Below, in pieces: positions 1 through 6,995 of a DNA stretch of 10,490 nucleotides. Source of the DNA: Bacteroidales bacterium (GTDB lineage: Bacteria; Bacteroidota; Bacteroidia; Bacteroidales; UBA3824). The DNA lies in the NCBI GenBank assembly GCA_016287995.1, contig JAEEXW010000066.1, positions 1 through 10,490 on the forward strand, read 5' to 3'. The translations under genes and the position numbers were made by a program. How positions within the stretch are numbered: position 1 is the first letter of the stretch; each line of letters starts with the position of its first letter. The notes under the pieces are model-generated. The model was not told the origin of the DNA. It saw nothing but the letters and a program-made list of their open reading frames with translations, and made no database searches.

Positions 1-2344
1 TCGCAAAGGTCTTTTAAAAATAATGTCGAAAATGGGTATTTTGACAATCCGCAGTTACCGAGGCGCAAAAATTTTTGAATCAATCGGACTTTCAGAAGAA
101 CTTTTGCGCACGTATTTTGGAACGGAAGTTTCAACAATCGGCGGTATCGGCTTAAAACACATTGCCTTAGACGCCAAAAAACTTCATGAGCAGGCTTACG
201 GCACTAAGAAACCCGAATTTCCGGGCAATCAAGGCTTATTCTCTTTCCGCAAAGACGGAATCCTTCACGCTTGGAATCCCGAAACAATCGCAACCCTCCA
301 AATTGCGACAAGAACCGGCAACTATCAGAAATTCAAAGATTTTACCAGACTTGTTGACAACAAGGAAAAGCCGATTTTCATCCGTGATTTCTTCGATTTT
401 GACGTTAACAAAACCCCGATTTCAGTTGACGAGGTTGAACCCGTTGAGGAAATTGTAAAGCATTTTGTTTCGGGTGCGATGTCATTCGGTGCTATTTCGA
501 TAGAGGCTCACGAGGCAATCGCTTTGGCAATGAACAAGTTGGGAACTCGTTCCAACACCGGCGAGGGCGGCGAGGACAATGCGCGTTATCACACCGAATT
601 AGCCTCCAAAACCAAACAAATCGCCTCGGGACGTTTCGGCGTTACGGCAGAATATCTTGTCAACGGCGAAGAAATCCAAATCAAAGTCGCTCAGGGTGCA
701 AAACCGGGCGAAGGCGGTCAGTTACCGGGCTTTAAAGTTAACGAAATCATCGCGAAAACTCGTAATTCAATCCCCGGAATTTCGCTTATTTCGCCGCCGC
801 CTCATCACGACATTTATTCTATTGAGGACTTGGCGCAACTGATTTTCGACCTCAAAAACATCAACCCGACGGCAGCCGTTTCAGTAAAATTAGTTGCTGA
901 AAGCGGTGTCGGCACAATTGCAGCCGGCGTTGCAAAAGCAAAGGCAGACTTAATCGTGATTTCGGGTGCAGAAGGTGGCACAGGTGCTTCTCCTGCTTCG
1001 TCAATGCGTTTTGCGGGCATTTCGCCGGAAATCGGTCTGGCAGAAACCCAGCAGACACTCTCGTTGAACGGTCTTCGCGCTCAGGTAAGATTGCAGACTG
1101 ACGGTCAGTTGAAAACCGGCCGCGACGTAGTTCTTATGGCAATGCTCGGTGCTGACGAGTTTGCATTCGGAACCTTACCGCTCATCGTTTTGGGCTGCGT
1201 TATGATGAGAAAGTGTAATACCAACACTTGTCCCGTAGGCGTTGCGACACAAGACCCGGTTTTAAGGGAAAGATTCCGCGGAAGAGCGGATTACATAGTT
1301 AATTATTTCACGTTTTTGGCTCAGGAAGTCCGCGAATATTTGGCACAAATGGGCTTCAAAAAACTCTCCGACATTATCGGCAGAACGGATTTAATCAAGT
1401 TGAAACCGCAAGAAACAGGTTCAAAAAGCGAAACGTTGGATTTTTCAAGACTTTTGACAAAGAGCGAAGGTCAACTCCATTACGACGGCAGAGAGTTTAC
1501 CAAAGTATCTGACGTTAAAGATTTTGCGATTATCGAACAGGCAAAACCCGCAATCGAAAACGGCAGAGAATTGTTTTTGGATTACGCAATCAAAAACACT
1601 GACAGGGCTTGCGGAACGATGCTTTCAGGCTACATCGCTAAAAAATACGGTGAAAAAGGTCTCCCGACCGACACAATAAACATCAAGTTCAAAGGTTCGG
1701 CGGGACAGAGTTTCGGAGCGTTTTTGGTTCACGGCGTTTCTTTCAAACTCGAAGGCGAGGCTAACGACTATTTCGGAAAAGGTCTCTCAGGCGGACACAT
1801 TTCGATAATGCCGCCGTCATCAAGTTCGTTTGCGGCAGAGAAAAACATCATCGCCGGCAACACCGGACTTTACGGCGCAACAAGCGGCGAAATCTACATC
1901 AACGGTCGTGTCGGTGAAAGATTTGCCGTTAGAAATTCAGGCGCAATAGCCGTCATAGAAGGCACGGGCGACCACTGCTGCGAATACATGACCGGCGGAC
2001 GGGTTGTCGTTTTAGGTCCGACAGGCAGAAACTTCGGCGCAGGAATGTCAGGCGGCGTAGCATACGTTTACGACCCGCAACACACTTTCGACTATTTCTG
2101 CAACCCCGACATGGTGGAACTTTCACTCGTAGAAGAAAACACGTACCGCAAAGAACTTCACGAACTTATCCTCCGTCATTGGCGTTACACGGGTTCAAAA
2201 CTCGCCCGCACAATCCTTGACGATTGGAGCAGATATATAGACGATTTCATTCAGGTCGTTCCTATTGAATACAAAAAAGTACTTCAAGAAGAACAACTCA
2301 AAAAATTACAAGACAAAATCGCTGATATTCAGCGTGATTATTAA
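1..2344 (+). CDS. gltB: Glutamate synthase (GOGAT) large subunit, C-terminal half (5' partial)
   Basis: This is the large subunit of glutamate synthase, which converts glutamine plus 2-oxoglutarate into two glutamates. The reading frame is open from base 2, so the first internal ATG (base 23) is not the start. The visible 781 residues are about half of a usual 1500-residue GltB; the N-terminal amidotransferase domain lies outside the window. Visible parts in order are the FMN/synthase domain, with GAMSFGAIS (about 473-499), NTGEGGED (about 554-577) and a glycine-rich GAEGGTGASP stretch (about 965-995); the 3Fe-4S cysteines as C-x5-C-x4-C with codons at 1196, 1214 and 1229; and the C-terminal GXGXG beta-helix domain, with GSAGQSFGAF near 1695-1725 and GAGMSGG near 2038-2058. 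The protein ends normally. The gltD partner downstream argues for the NAD(P)H-dependent rather than the ferredoxin-dependent enzyme. No frameshift or missing core motif is seen. Confidence 0.97.
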   Translation, partial: RKGLLKIMSKMGILTIRSYRGAKIFESIGLSEELLRTYFGTEVSTIGGIGLKHIALDAKKLHEQAYGTKKPEFPGNQGLFSFRKDGILHAWNPETIATLQIATRTGNYQKFKDFTRLVDNKEKPIFIRDFFDFDVNKTPISVDEVEPVEEIVKHFVSGAMSFGAISIEAHEAIALAMNKLGTRSNTGEGGEDNARYHTELASKTKQIASGRFGVTAEYLVNGEEIQIKVAQGAKPGEGGQLPGFKVNEIIAKTRNSIPGISLISPPPHHDIYSIEDLAQLIFDLKNINPTAAVSVKLVAESGVGTIAAGVAKAKADLIVISGAEGGTGASPASSMRFAGISPEIGLAETQQTLSLNGLRAQVRLQTDGQLKTGRDVVLMAMLGADEFAFGTLPLIVLGCVMMRKCNTNTCPVGVATQDPVLRERFRGRADYIVNYFTFLAQEVREYLAQMGFKKLSDIIGRTDLIKLKPQETGSKSETLDFSRLLTKSEGQLHYDGREFTKVSDVKDFAIIEQAKPAIENGRELFLDYAIKNTDRACGTMLSGYIAKKYGEKGLPTDTINIKFKGSAGQSFGAFLVHGVSFKLEGEANDYFGKGLSGGHISIMPPSSSSFAAEKNIIAGNTGLYGATSGEIYINGRVGERFAVRNSGAIAVIEGTGDHCCEYMTGGRVVVLGPTGRNFGAGMSGGVAYVYDPQHTFDYFCNPDMVELSLVEENTYRKELHELILRHWRYTGSKLARTILDDWSRYIDDFIQVVPIEYKKVLQEEQLKKLQDKIADIQRDY

Positions 2345-2353
2345 TATTTTACT

Positions 2354-2507
2354 GCTCGCCGCAGGGGCGTTCCCTTTTAAAAAAGGGAACCGGAAAACTT
2401 TTATCCCCGGTTTTAATAACCAGCCCTTTTAAGAGGGCTGGTTATTAAAACCGAATATAAAAATTCTTTGGTTCTTTCTTATAAGAAAGAACGCCCGCGC
2501 GGCGAGC
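2354..2507. repeat. Nested palindromic element: inverted 38-nt units, each with an internal hairpin
   Basis: The gltB-gltD gap contains two inverted copies of a 38-nt unit, 2354-2391 and 2470-2507 (complement), identical at 29 of 38 positions. Each unit has a GC-rich outer part (GCTCGCCGC at the outer end, GGGCGTTC inside) and its own 10-bp perfect hairpin with a 2-nt centre: 2369-2378 with 2381-2390, and 2471-2480 with 2483-2492. Between the copies, three base pairs of the hairpin differ and every change keeps pairing (C-G to T-A twice, T-A to C-G once). As RNA, the outer arms could also pair with each other (17 of 19) to close a multi-arm junction. The layout resembles a BIME (paired REP sequences) or a small MITE, but the family is not recognised. 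Its place 9 nt after gltB and 18 nt before gltD would also allow a role in processing or attenuation of the operon transcript. Confidence 0.8.
2408..2453. repeat. Long palindrome at the centre of the gltB-gltD element
   Basis: A 46-nt near-perfect palindrome has arms 2408-2430 and 2431-2453, with 22 of 23 positions complementary; the exception is a T/G pair that becomes a G-U wobble in RNA. It would form one of the most stable hairpins in the window. It is not followed by a T-run, so it is not a typical intrinsic terminator. It shares a CCCTTTTAA-type core with the left flanking hairpin, which hints that the hairpins of this gap are related. Function is unknown. Confidence 0.85.
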
Positions 2508-2525
2508 GCAAAAAACATAACTATC

Positions 2526-3860
2526 ATGGGAAATCCGAGAGCATTTTTAAGTATACCGAGGAAAGAGGCTGGACACAGGCCTGTTAGTGAGAGGGTTCAC
2601 GATTTTTCGGAAATGGAGCAGACATTAAATACAAAAGACCGTCAGTTGCAGGCTTCGCGTTGTATGGATTGCGGAGTGCCGTTTTGTCATTGGGCGTGTC
2701 CGCTCGGCAACAAACAGCCTGAATGGAATGACGCGCTTTATAAAGGTGATTGGGAGACGGCCTATAAACTTCTGAGCAAGACAAATGATTTTCCTGAATT
2801 TACGGGAAGAGTTTGTCCGGCGTTGTGCGAGAAATCCTGCGTGCTTAATTTGACGATTTCTGAGCCTGTAACCTGCCGCGAAAACGAATGTGCAATTATT
2901 GAAAGGGCGTTTGTTGAGAGTTACATTACGCCGCAAACATACGACAGAAACGGCAAAAAAGTTTTGGTTATTGGTTCGGGTCCTGCGGGCTTGTCAGCGG
3001 CTAATCAACTGAATAAGAAAGGCTTTGATGTTACCGTTTATGAAAAAAACGAGGCAGCAGGCGGATTGTTGAGATTTGGTATTCCAAATTTCAAACTTGC
3101 TAAAAACGTCATTGACCGTAGAATAAACTTAATGGAGGAAGAAGGCGTAAAATTTGTTTACAACACGGAAGTTGACTTTGCAAAACTGCCGGAAGGTTTT
3201 GACTTTTATGTTGTTGCAACGGGAACTCCTCAGGCAAGGGATTTGAAAATCGAAGGACGTGAACTCAAAGGCGTTCATTTGGCGTTGGAAATGTTGTCGC
3301 AACAGACAAGAATTTTGATGGGCGAACAATTCGACAAAAAAGATTTGGTGAACGCAAAAGGCAAAAAAGTTTTGGTAATTGGCGGCGGCGACACGGGAAG
3401 CGACTGTATCGGAACGGCACACCGTCAGGGCTGCAAATCGGTTACGCAAATCGAAATTATGCCCAAACCGCCGGTCGGCAGCAATCCCGCAACGCCTTGG
3501 CCCTACTGGCCGCAAATCCTCAAAACATCTTACGCTCACGAGGAAGGCTGCACAAGACGTTGGCTATTAAACACGAATAAATTTATCGGCAAAGACGGCG
3601 TTTTGACAGGTGCGGAAGTTGAAGAAGTAGAATGGGTTCCAAACCCCGAAGGCGGCAGACCGACAATGAAGTTAACAGGCAAAAAAGAAGTTATCGAATG
3701 TGATATGGTTTTGCTTGCCATGGGATTTTTGAAACCTCAAATGCCTGAATTTAAAGAGAATGTATTTGTTTGCGGTGATGCGTTTTCGGGTGCTTCGCTT
3801 GTTGTAAGGGCGATTGCTTCGGGAAGACAAACTGCGGAAAAAATTAGTAAATTAATCTAA
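2526..3860 (+). CDS. gltD: Glutamate synthase (GOGAT) small subunit
   Basis: The small flavoprotein subunit of glutamate synthase passes electrons from NAD(P)H through FAD and 4Fe-4S clusters to the GltB FMN site. The 444 residues show the N-terminal Fe-S domain with C46, C49, C54 and C58, followed by C97, C101 and C105; the FAD-binding Rossmann motif VLVIGSGPAG at 146-155; GGLLRFGIPNFKL at 179-191; the NAD(P)-binding motif VLVIGGGDTGSDC at 282-294; and the C-terminal FAD motif GDAFSGASLVVRAIASGR at 417-434. The ATG at 2526 is chosen because MGNPRAFL is the usual GltD beginning; no clear Shine-Dalgarno sequence precedes it. The stretch between LLAMGF (396-401) and the final FAD motif is only about 15 residues, shorter than I expect from the family (roughly 35-45), so the protein sits at the short end. 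It lies 4 nt before asnB, so the two are almost certainly cotranscribed. Confidence 0.96.
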   Translation: MGNPRAFLSIPRKEAGHRPVSERVHDFSEMEQTLNTKDRQLQASRCMDCGVPFCHWACPLGNKQPEWNDALYKGDWETAYKLLSKTNDFPEFTGRVCPALCEKSCVLNLTISEPVTCRENECAIIERAFVESYITPQTYDRNGKKVLVIGSGPAGLSAANQLNKKGFDVTVYEKNEAAGGLLRFGIPNFKLAKNVIDRRINLMEEEGVKFVYNTEVDFAKLPEGFDFYVVATGTPQARDLKIEGRELKGVHLALEMLSQQTRILMGEQFDKKDLVNAKGKKVLVIGGGDTGSDCIGTAHRQGCKSVTQIEIMPKPPVGSNPATPWPYWPQILKTSYAHEEGCTRRWLLNTNKFIGKDGVLTGAEVEEVEWVPNPEGGRPTMKLTGKKEVIECDMVLLAMGFLKPQMPEFKENVFVCGDAFSGASLVVRAIASGRQTAEKISKLI

Positions 3861-3864
3861 TATC

Positions 3865-5529
3865 ATGTGTGGAATAGTTGGAATTTTTGACATAGAGGGC
3901 GATGCCGAACAACTTAGAAAACGTGCATTGTTGCAGTCGGGCAAAATCCGTCACAGAGGTCCGGATTGGTCGGGAATTTACGTCGGCAAAACGGCGATTT
4001 TAGCCCACGAAAGGCTTTCAATCGTAGACCCGAAATCCGGCAGTCAGCCCCTCAAAACAAAAGACGGCAGCGTTATTTTGGCGGTTAACGGAGAGATTTA
4101 CAATCACCGAAAAATCCGTGAAAAATACTCTTCAAGTTATGAATTTTTAACGGGTTCTGACTGCGAAGTTATTTTGGCATTGTACAAGGAAAAAGGCATC
4201 AACTTTTTGGAAGATTTGTCGGGAATTTTTGCATTTGCGCTTTACGACGAAAACAAAAACGAATATTTAATCGCCCGCGACCCGATAGGCGTGATTCCGC
4301 TTTACATCGGAAAAGACGCTGACGGACATCTCTGCGTGGCTTCCGAATTGAAAGCCTTAGAGGGTTTCTGCACCGAATACGAAGTATTTTTGCCCGGACA
4401 TTATTACTCGTCAAAAACGAAAAAAATGACCAAATGGTACAACCGAGAATGGTCGTCATACGAAAGTGTAAAAGACTCAAAATTAACGTCTTCGGATATT
4501 AAAACGGCGTTGGAAAAAGCAGTTGAAAGACAGTTAATGTCAGATGTGCCTTACGGCGTTTTGCTGTCAGGCGGTTTGGATAGTTCGATAATTTCGGCAA
4601 TCGCAAAAAAATATTCTGCAATGAGAGTTGAAAGCGGAAACACACAACAGGCTTGGTGGCCTCAGTTGCACTCTTTTGCTGTCGGCTTGAAAGATTCGCC
4701 GGATTTGAAAGCCGCTAAAACGGTGGCAGATTATATCGGGACTGTTCATCACGAAATCAACTACACAATTCAAGAAGGTTTGGACGCTATTCGCGACGTC
4801 ATCTATTATATTGAAACTTACGATGTTACAACGGTTAGAGCAAGTACGCCGATGTATTTGTTGGCACGAGTAATAAAGTCGATGGGAATAAAAATGGTAC
4901 TTTCAGGCGAGGGTGCTGACGAGATTTTCGGCGGTTACTTGTATTTTCACAAAGCCCCTAATGCTCAGGCTTTTCATGAGGAAACGGTCAGAAAAATTTC
5001 AAAACTTTATCTTTATGATTGTTTGCGTGCTAACAAAGCGTTGTCGGCGTGGGGCGTTGAAGGCAGAGTGCCGTTTTTGGACAAAGAATTTTTGGACGTT
5101 GCAATGAATGTTAACCCTGCTGACAAAATGGCAGGTGGCGGCAAAATAGAAAAACACATTCTTCGCAAAGCGTTTGAAGATATGCTACCGAAAGAGGTTT
5201 GTTGGCGTCAAAAAGAGCAGTTTTCGGACGGAGTGGGTTACGGCTGGATTGACACTCTGAAACGCATTACGAGTGAGGCTGTTACGGATTCTATGATGGC
5301 AACGGCAGCAGAGCGTTTTCCTGTCAACACACCGCAAAACAAAGAGGAATATTATTACCGTTCGATTTTTGAGGAACATTTTCCGAGCAAATCGGCGGCT
5401 CTAACTGTTCCGAGTGTTCCGTCGGTGGCATGTTCAACGGCAGAGGCGTTAGCATGGGACGCTTCGTTCAAAAATTTGAACGACCCGTCAGGACGCGCTG
5501 TCAAAAACGTACATCAACAAAGTTATTAG
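3865..5529 (+). CDS. asnB: Asparagine synthetase B, glutamine-hydrolysing
   Basis: This cytoplasmic enzyme makes asparagine from aspartate, ATP and the amide nitrogen of glutamine. The N-terminal class II amidotransferase domain starts MCGIVGIFD, so Cys2 becomes the catalytic nucleophile once Met1 is removed. R50 (HERLSIVD), NGEIYNH at 75-81 and GSD at 97-99 build the glutamine pocket. The C-terminal ATP-pyrophosphatase domain carries the PP-loop LLSGGLDSS at 233-241, SGEGADEIFGGY at 347-358, EGRVPFLD at 399-406 and WRQKEQFSDGVGY at 447-459. At 554 residues it matches the length I recall for Escherichia coli AsnB and looks intact. The start is fixed because Cys must be residue 2. It follows gltD by 4 nt, placing two glutamine-consuming activities in one transcript, and a terminator-like hairpin follows about 30 nt after its stop. 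Confidence 0.96.
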   Translation: MCGIVGIFDIEGDAEQLRKRALLQSGKIRHRGPDWSGIYVGKTAILAHERLSIVDPKSGSQPLKTKDGSVILAVNGEIYNHRKIREKYSSSYEFLTGSDCEVILALYKEKGINFLEDLSGIFAFALYDENKNEYLIARDPIGVIPLYIGKDADGHLCVASELKALEGFCTEYEVFLPGHYYSSKTKKMTKWYNREWSSYESVKDSKLTSSDIKTALEKAVERQLMSDVPYGVLLSGGLDSSIISAIAKKYSAMRVESGNTQQAWWPQLHSFAVGLKDSPDLKAAKTVADYIGTVHHEINYTIQEGLDAIRDVIYYIETYDVTTVRASTPMYLLARVIKSMGIKMVLSGEGADEIFGGYLYFHKAPNAQAFHEETVRKISKLYLYDCLRANKALSAWGVEGRVPFLDKEFLDVAMNVNPADKMAGGGKIEKHILRKAFEDMLPKEVCWRQKEQFSDGVGYGWIDTLKRITSEAVTDSMMATAAERFPVNTPQNKEEYYYRSIFEEHFPSKSAALTVPSVPSVACSTAEALAWDASFKNLNDPSGRAVKNVHQQSY

Positions 5530-5560
5530 TTTTTTTTGTGTATAGCAGACATGGTAAGAA

Positions 5561-5615
5561 GAAAGGGGCGGATTTCCAATAACGGAAAAACGTCCCTTTT
5601 GATTTACGTTTTTCA
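5561..5615 (+). terminator. Probable intrinsic terminator after asnB
   Basis: The arms 5561-5577 and 5584-5600 pair at 15 of 17 positions when G-U wobbles are counted, with a 6-nt loop and one 2-nt internal mismatch (5571-5572 against 5589-5590). The right arm ends in TTTT and runs into T-rich sequence. It sits between the asnB stop and the promoter of the next gene, so it most likely ends the glt-asn transcript. The T-tract is interrupted by GA and ACG, which lowers confidence. Confidence 0.6.
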
Positions 5616-5635
5616 CGTCTTTTATCTACGTTTTT
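5604..5635. promoter_or_regulatory. Three spaced ACGT-core repeats upstream of a promoter
   Basis: Three similar 10-mers, TTACGTTTTT, TCACGTCTTT and CTACGTTTTT, have ACGT cores at 5606, 5615 and 5628, about 50-75 nt upstream of the -7 box at 5681. They could be operator half-sites for a nitrogen regulator, or simply the T-rich tail of the preceding terminator. Spacing is uneven (9 and 13 nt), so this is only suggestive. Confidence 0.2.
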
Positions 5636-5657
5636 TGCTTAATGCCTTTTAAAACAC

Positions 5658-5688
5658 TTGCCCGAAAAAAAAATCCAAATTACCTTTG
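5658..5688 (+). promoter_or_regulatory. Bacteroidota-type promoter for the barrel-glnK-amtB unit
   Basis: TACCTTTG at 5681-5688 matches the Bacteroidota -7 consensus TAnnTTTG exactly. A TTG at 5658-5660 lies 20 nt upstream, where the -33 element is expected. Transcription would start shortly after 5690 and leave a leader of about 30 nt before the ATG at 5728. With the terminator upstream, this makes the ammonium unit separate from glt-asn. Confidence 0.8.
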
Positions 5689-5727
5689 CATCGTTAAAAT
5701 AAGTTAAACTAAAAAAGTAAGAGAGAT

Positions 5728-6468
5728 ATGAAAAAACTTTTGTTTACGGCATTGTTCGCCGTGTTATTTTCGGGAGCGGCTAACGCTCAGGAATCAGAAA
5801 CTAAGGAAAGCCCTCTGACATTCAGCCTCGGAGTTTCAACAAATGCAGTTTGGAGAGGTGCTTCGGTGTGCGGTCTTAATTCTGCGGGTTCGGTGGATTT
5901 TTCGGCAGGCGGGTTCAGCGCGGGAGTAGAAGCAATTTCCGCTATCGGCAAAGACGATTACACTGAGTTTGACCTTTATGCAGCGTATTCAATCAGCGGT
6001 GCATTTGTTTCGGTCTACGATTATTGTTGGACAATGGACAAATTTGAATATTTCGGTCCATACAACGATTATCATTTTCTCGAACTCGGTTTTGGTTATG
6101 ATTTTTCGGAGTTGACAGACTTACCGCTTTCAGTATCGTTTAATATGATGCTCGCTGGTGCTAACAAAAAATTCGACGGCGACCAGGCTCATTCGTCTTA
6201 CCTTGAAATCTGTTACGCTCCCTCGCTCGCAAGCGGTCTTGACCTCGCATTCACCGTCGGTGCAGCAATCGAAAACAAAGATGCCGAATTGATGTACACA
6301 AAAAAAGACGGTTTTAATTTCGCAGAACTCAAAATGGAACTTTCTAAAACTTACAACTTGAAAAATTTCTGCACCGTTACGCCATCGGCTGCAATTATCT
6401 GCAATCCGACAGGTCTTGAATATCACGGACAGACATTTTTTGTCGGCGGAGTAAGTTTCGGTTTTTAG
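5728..6468 (+). CDS. Small outer-membrane beta-barrel-like protein, Gcw_chp/porin-like, linked to glnK-amtB
   Basis: This is an exported protein of 246 residues. Residues 1-20 form a signal peptide (KK, a hydrophobic core, then ANA before Gln21), so cleavage is expected there. The mature part has alternating polar and aromatic residues typical of beta strands and ends SFGF with a terminal Phe, as outer-membrane barrels do. The segment NAVWRGASV (39-47), followed by glycine-rich strands such as GGFSAGVEA, recalls the Gcw_chp (TIGR02001) family of uncharacterised proteins, but this is from memory of the pattern and not a search. It is the first gene after the promoter and stands ahead of glnK and amtB, so it may be an outer-membrane route for ammonium or another nitrogen source; that role is inferred only from position. 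Cysteines at 48, 100 and later are unusual for a barrel. The start is supported by the signal peptide and a purine-rich AAGAGAG just upstream. Confidence 0.75.
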   Translation: MKKLLFTALFAVLFSGAANAQESETKESPLTFSLGVSTNAVWRGASVCGLNSAGSVDFSAGGFSAGVEAISAIGKDDYTEFDLYAAYSISGAFVSVYDYCWTMDKFEYFGPYNDYHFLELGFGYDFSELTDLPLSVSFNMMLAGANKKFDGDQAHSSYLEICYAPSLASGLDLAFTVGAAIENKDAELMYTKKDGFNFAELKMELSKTYNLKNFCTVTPSAAIICNPTGLEYHGQTFFVGGVSFGF

Positions 6469-6513
6469 ATTTTTTTTAGTCTAAAATATAAAGAATTAAT
6501 TAAAAATAGTAAA

Positions 6514-6530
6514 ATACGTAATACACGTAT
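6514..6530. promoter_or_regulatory. 6-5-6 inverted repeat upstream of glnK
   Basis: ATACGT (6514-6519) and ACGTAT (6525-6530) are perfect complements around a 5-nt spacer, 26 nt before the glnK start. The core ACGT is the same as in the repeats upstream of the barrel gene. It may be an operator or a small hairpin in the leader. No TAnnTTTG box was found in the 88-nt gap, so glnK is probably read from the promoter at 5658-5688. Confidence 0.25.
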
Positions 6531-6556
6531 AGGCAATAAGTAAAATTCGTAACAAG

Positions 6557-6904
6557 ATGAAAAGAATTGAAGCAATTATCAGAAAAACGAAATTTGACGA
6601 AGTAAAAGAGGCTTTGTTGAGTTCGGACATTGACTGGTTTGAATACCACGACGTTCACGGTATCGGACAGTCAAGACAGGAAAGAATTTACCGTGGTGTT
6701 GTTTATAATACCGACATGATTGAAAGGGTGGCAATCACGATTGTCTGCCGCGATGTTATCGTCGAAAACACTATAAACGTAATTTTAAAAATTGCAAATA
6801 CCGGTCAAATCGGAGACGGACGTATATTTTTGAGCGACGTAATCGACTGTTGGTCAATCAGAACCGGCGAACACGGCGACACAGTTTTAAGAGACAAGAA
6901 ATAA
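6557..6904 (+). CDS. glnK: PII nitrogen regulatory protein, GlnK type
   Basis: PII proteins are trimeric cytoplasmic sensors of 2-oxoglutarate, ATP and ADP; next to amtB they normally block the ammonium channel when nitrogen is plentiful. The 115 residues show the N-terminal MKRIEAIIRKTKFDEVKEAL, the T-loop from G35 to Y50, then NTGQIGDGRIF (81-91) and SIRTGEHGDTVL (100-111). Compared with E. coli GlnB, the T-loop is one residue shorter and reads GIGQSRQERIYRGVVY; Y50 aligns with the uridylylated Tyr51. Ligand-site positions also differ: Lys58 is Arg57, Lys90 is Arg89 and Arg101 is Ser100. The family assignment is secure, but the nucleotide and 2-oxoglutarate response cannot be assumed to match E. 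coli. It lies 88 nt after the barrel gene and 91 nt before amtB. The symbol glnK is chosen over glnB because of the amtB neighbour. Confidence 0.93.
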   Translation: MKRIEAIIRKTKFDEVKEALLSSDIDWFEYHDVHGIGQSRQERIYRGVVYNTDMIERVAITIVCRDVIVENTINVILKIANTGQIGDGRIFLSDVIDCWSIRTGEHGDTVLRDKK

Positions 6905-6976
6905 TTAACAATGTACAATTAACAATTGACAATGGACAATGAAAATAATTGTCAATTATCAATTATTAATTGTTAA
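6905..6976. repeat. Heptanucleotide-repeat hairpin between glnK and amtB
   Basis: Five tandem copies of a 7-nt unit NNACAAT (6906-6940: TAACAAT, GTACAAT, TAACAAT, TGACAAT, GGACAAT) are followed by a 7-nt spacer and four inverted units (6948-6975: ATTGTCA, ATTATCA, ATTATTA, ATTGTTA). The first four left units match the complement of the right units at 23 of 28 positions, with the first and fourth pairs perfect, so the region can fold into one long AT-rich hairpin. It starts directly after the glnK stop and ends 19 nt before the amtB start. It may be a MITE-like or simple-repeat insertion, or a structure that tunes relative expression of glnK and amtB. There is no T-run typical of a terminator. 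Confidence 0.8.
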
Positions 6977-6995
6977 CTAAAAAATATAAAAGATC

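Noticed and set aside
23..25. ATG at 23 as the gltB start codon
   Set aside because: The frame is open upstream to the window edge and the upstream residues (KGLLKI) belong to the conserved GltB sequence, so the gene begins outside the window.
2354..2507. Insertion sequence with a transposase
   Set aside because: The element is only 154 nt, has no coding capacity, and no target duplication is evident at its edges; at most it is a non-autonomous repeat.
3129..3539. Minus-strand 136-codon reading frame inside gltD
   Set aside because: It is antisense to a well-supported gene, shows no family motif and looks like a codon-bias shadow.
5551..5652. Short 33-codon reading frame in the asnB-barrel gap
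   Set aside because: It spans the terminator hairpin and T-rich tail, has no ribosome binding site and no recognisable protein pattern.
5530..5727. Sigma-54 (TGGC-N8-TTGC) promoter for the ammonium unit
   Set aside because: No such pair was found; the TACCTTTG box explains the promoter.
6905..6976. CRISPR array or intrinsic terminator between glnK and amtB
   Set aside because: The repeat unit is 7 nt without spacers, so it is not CRISPR; the stem is AT-rich and lacks a following T-run, so it is not a standard terminator.
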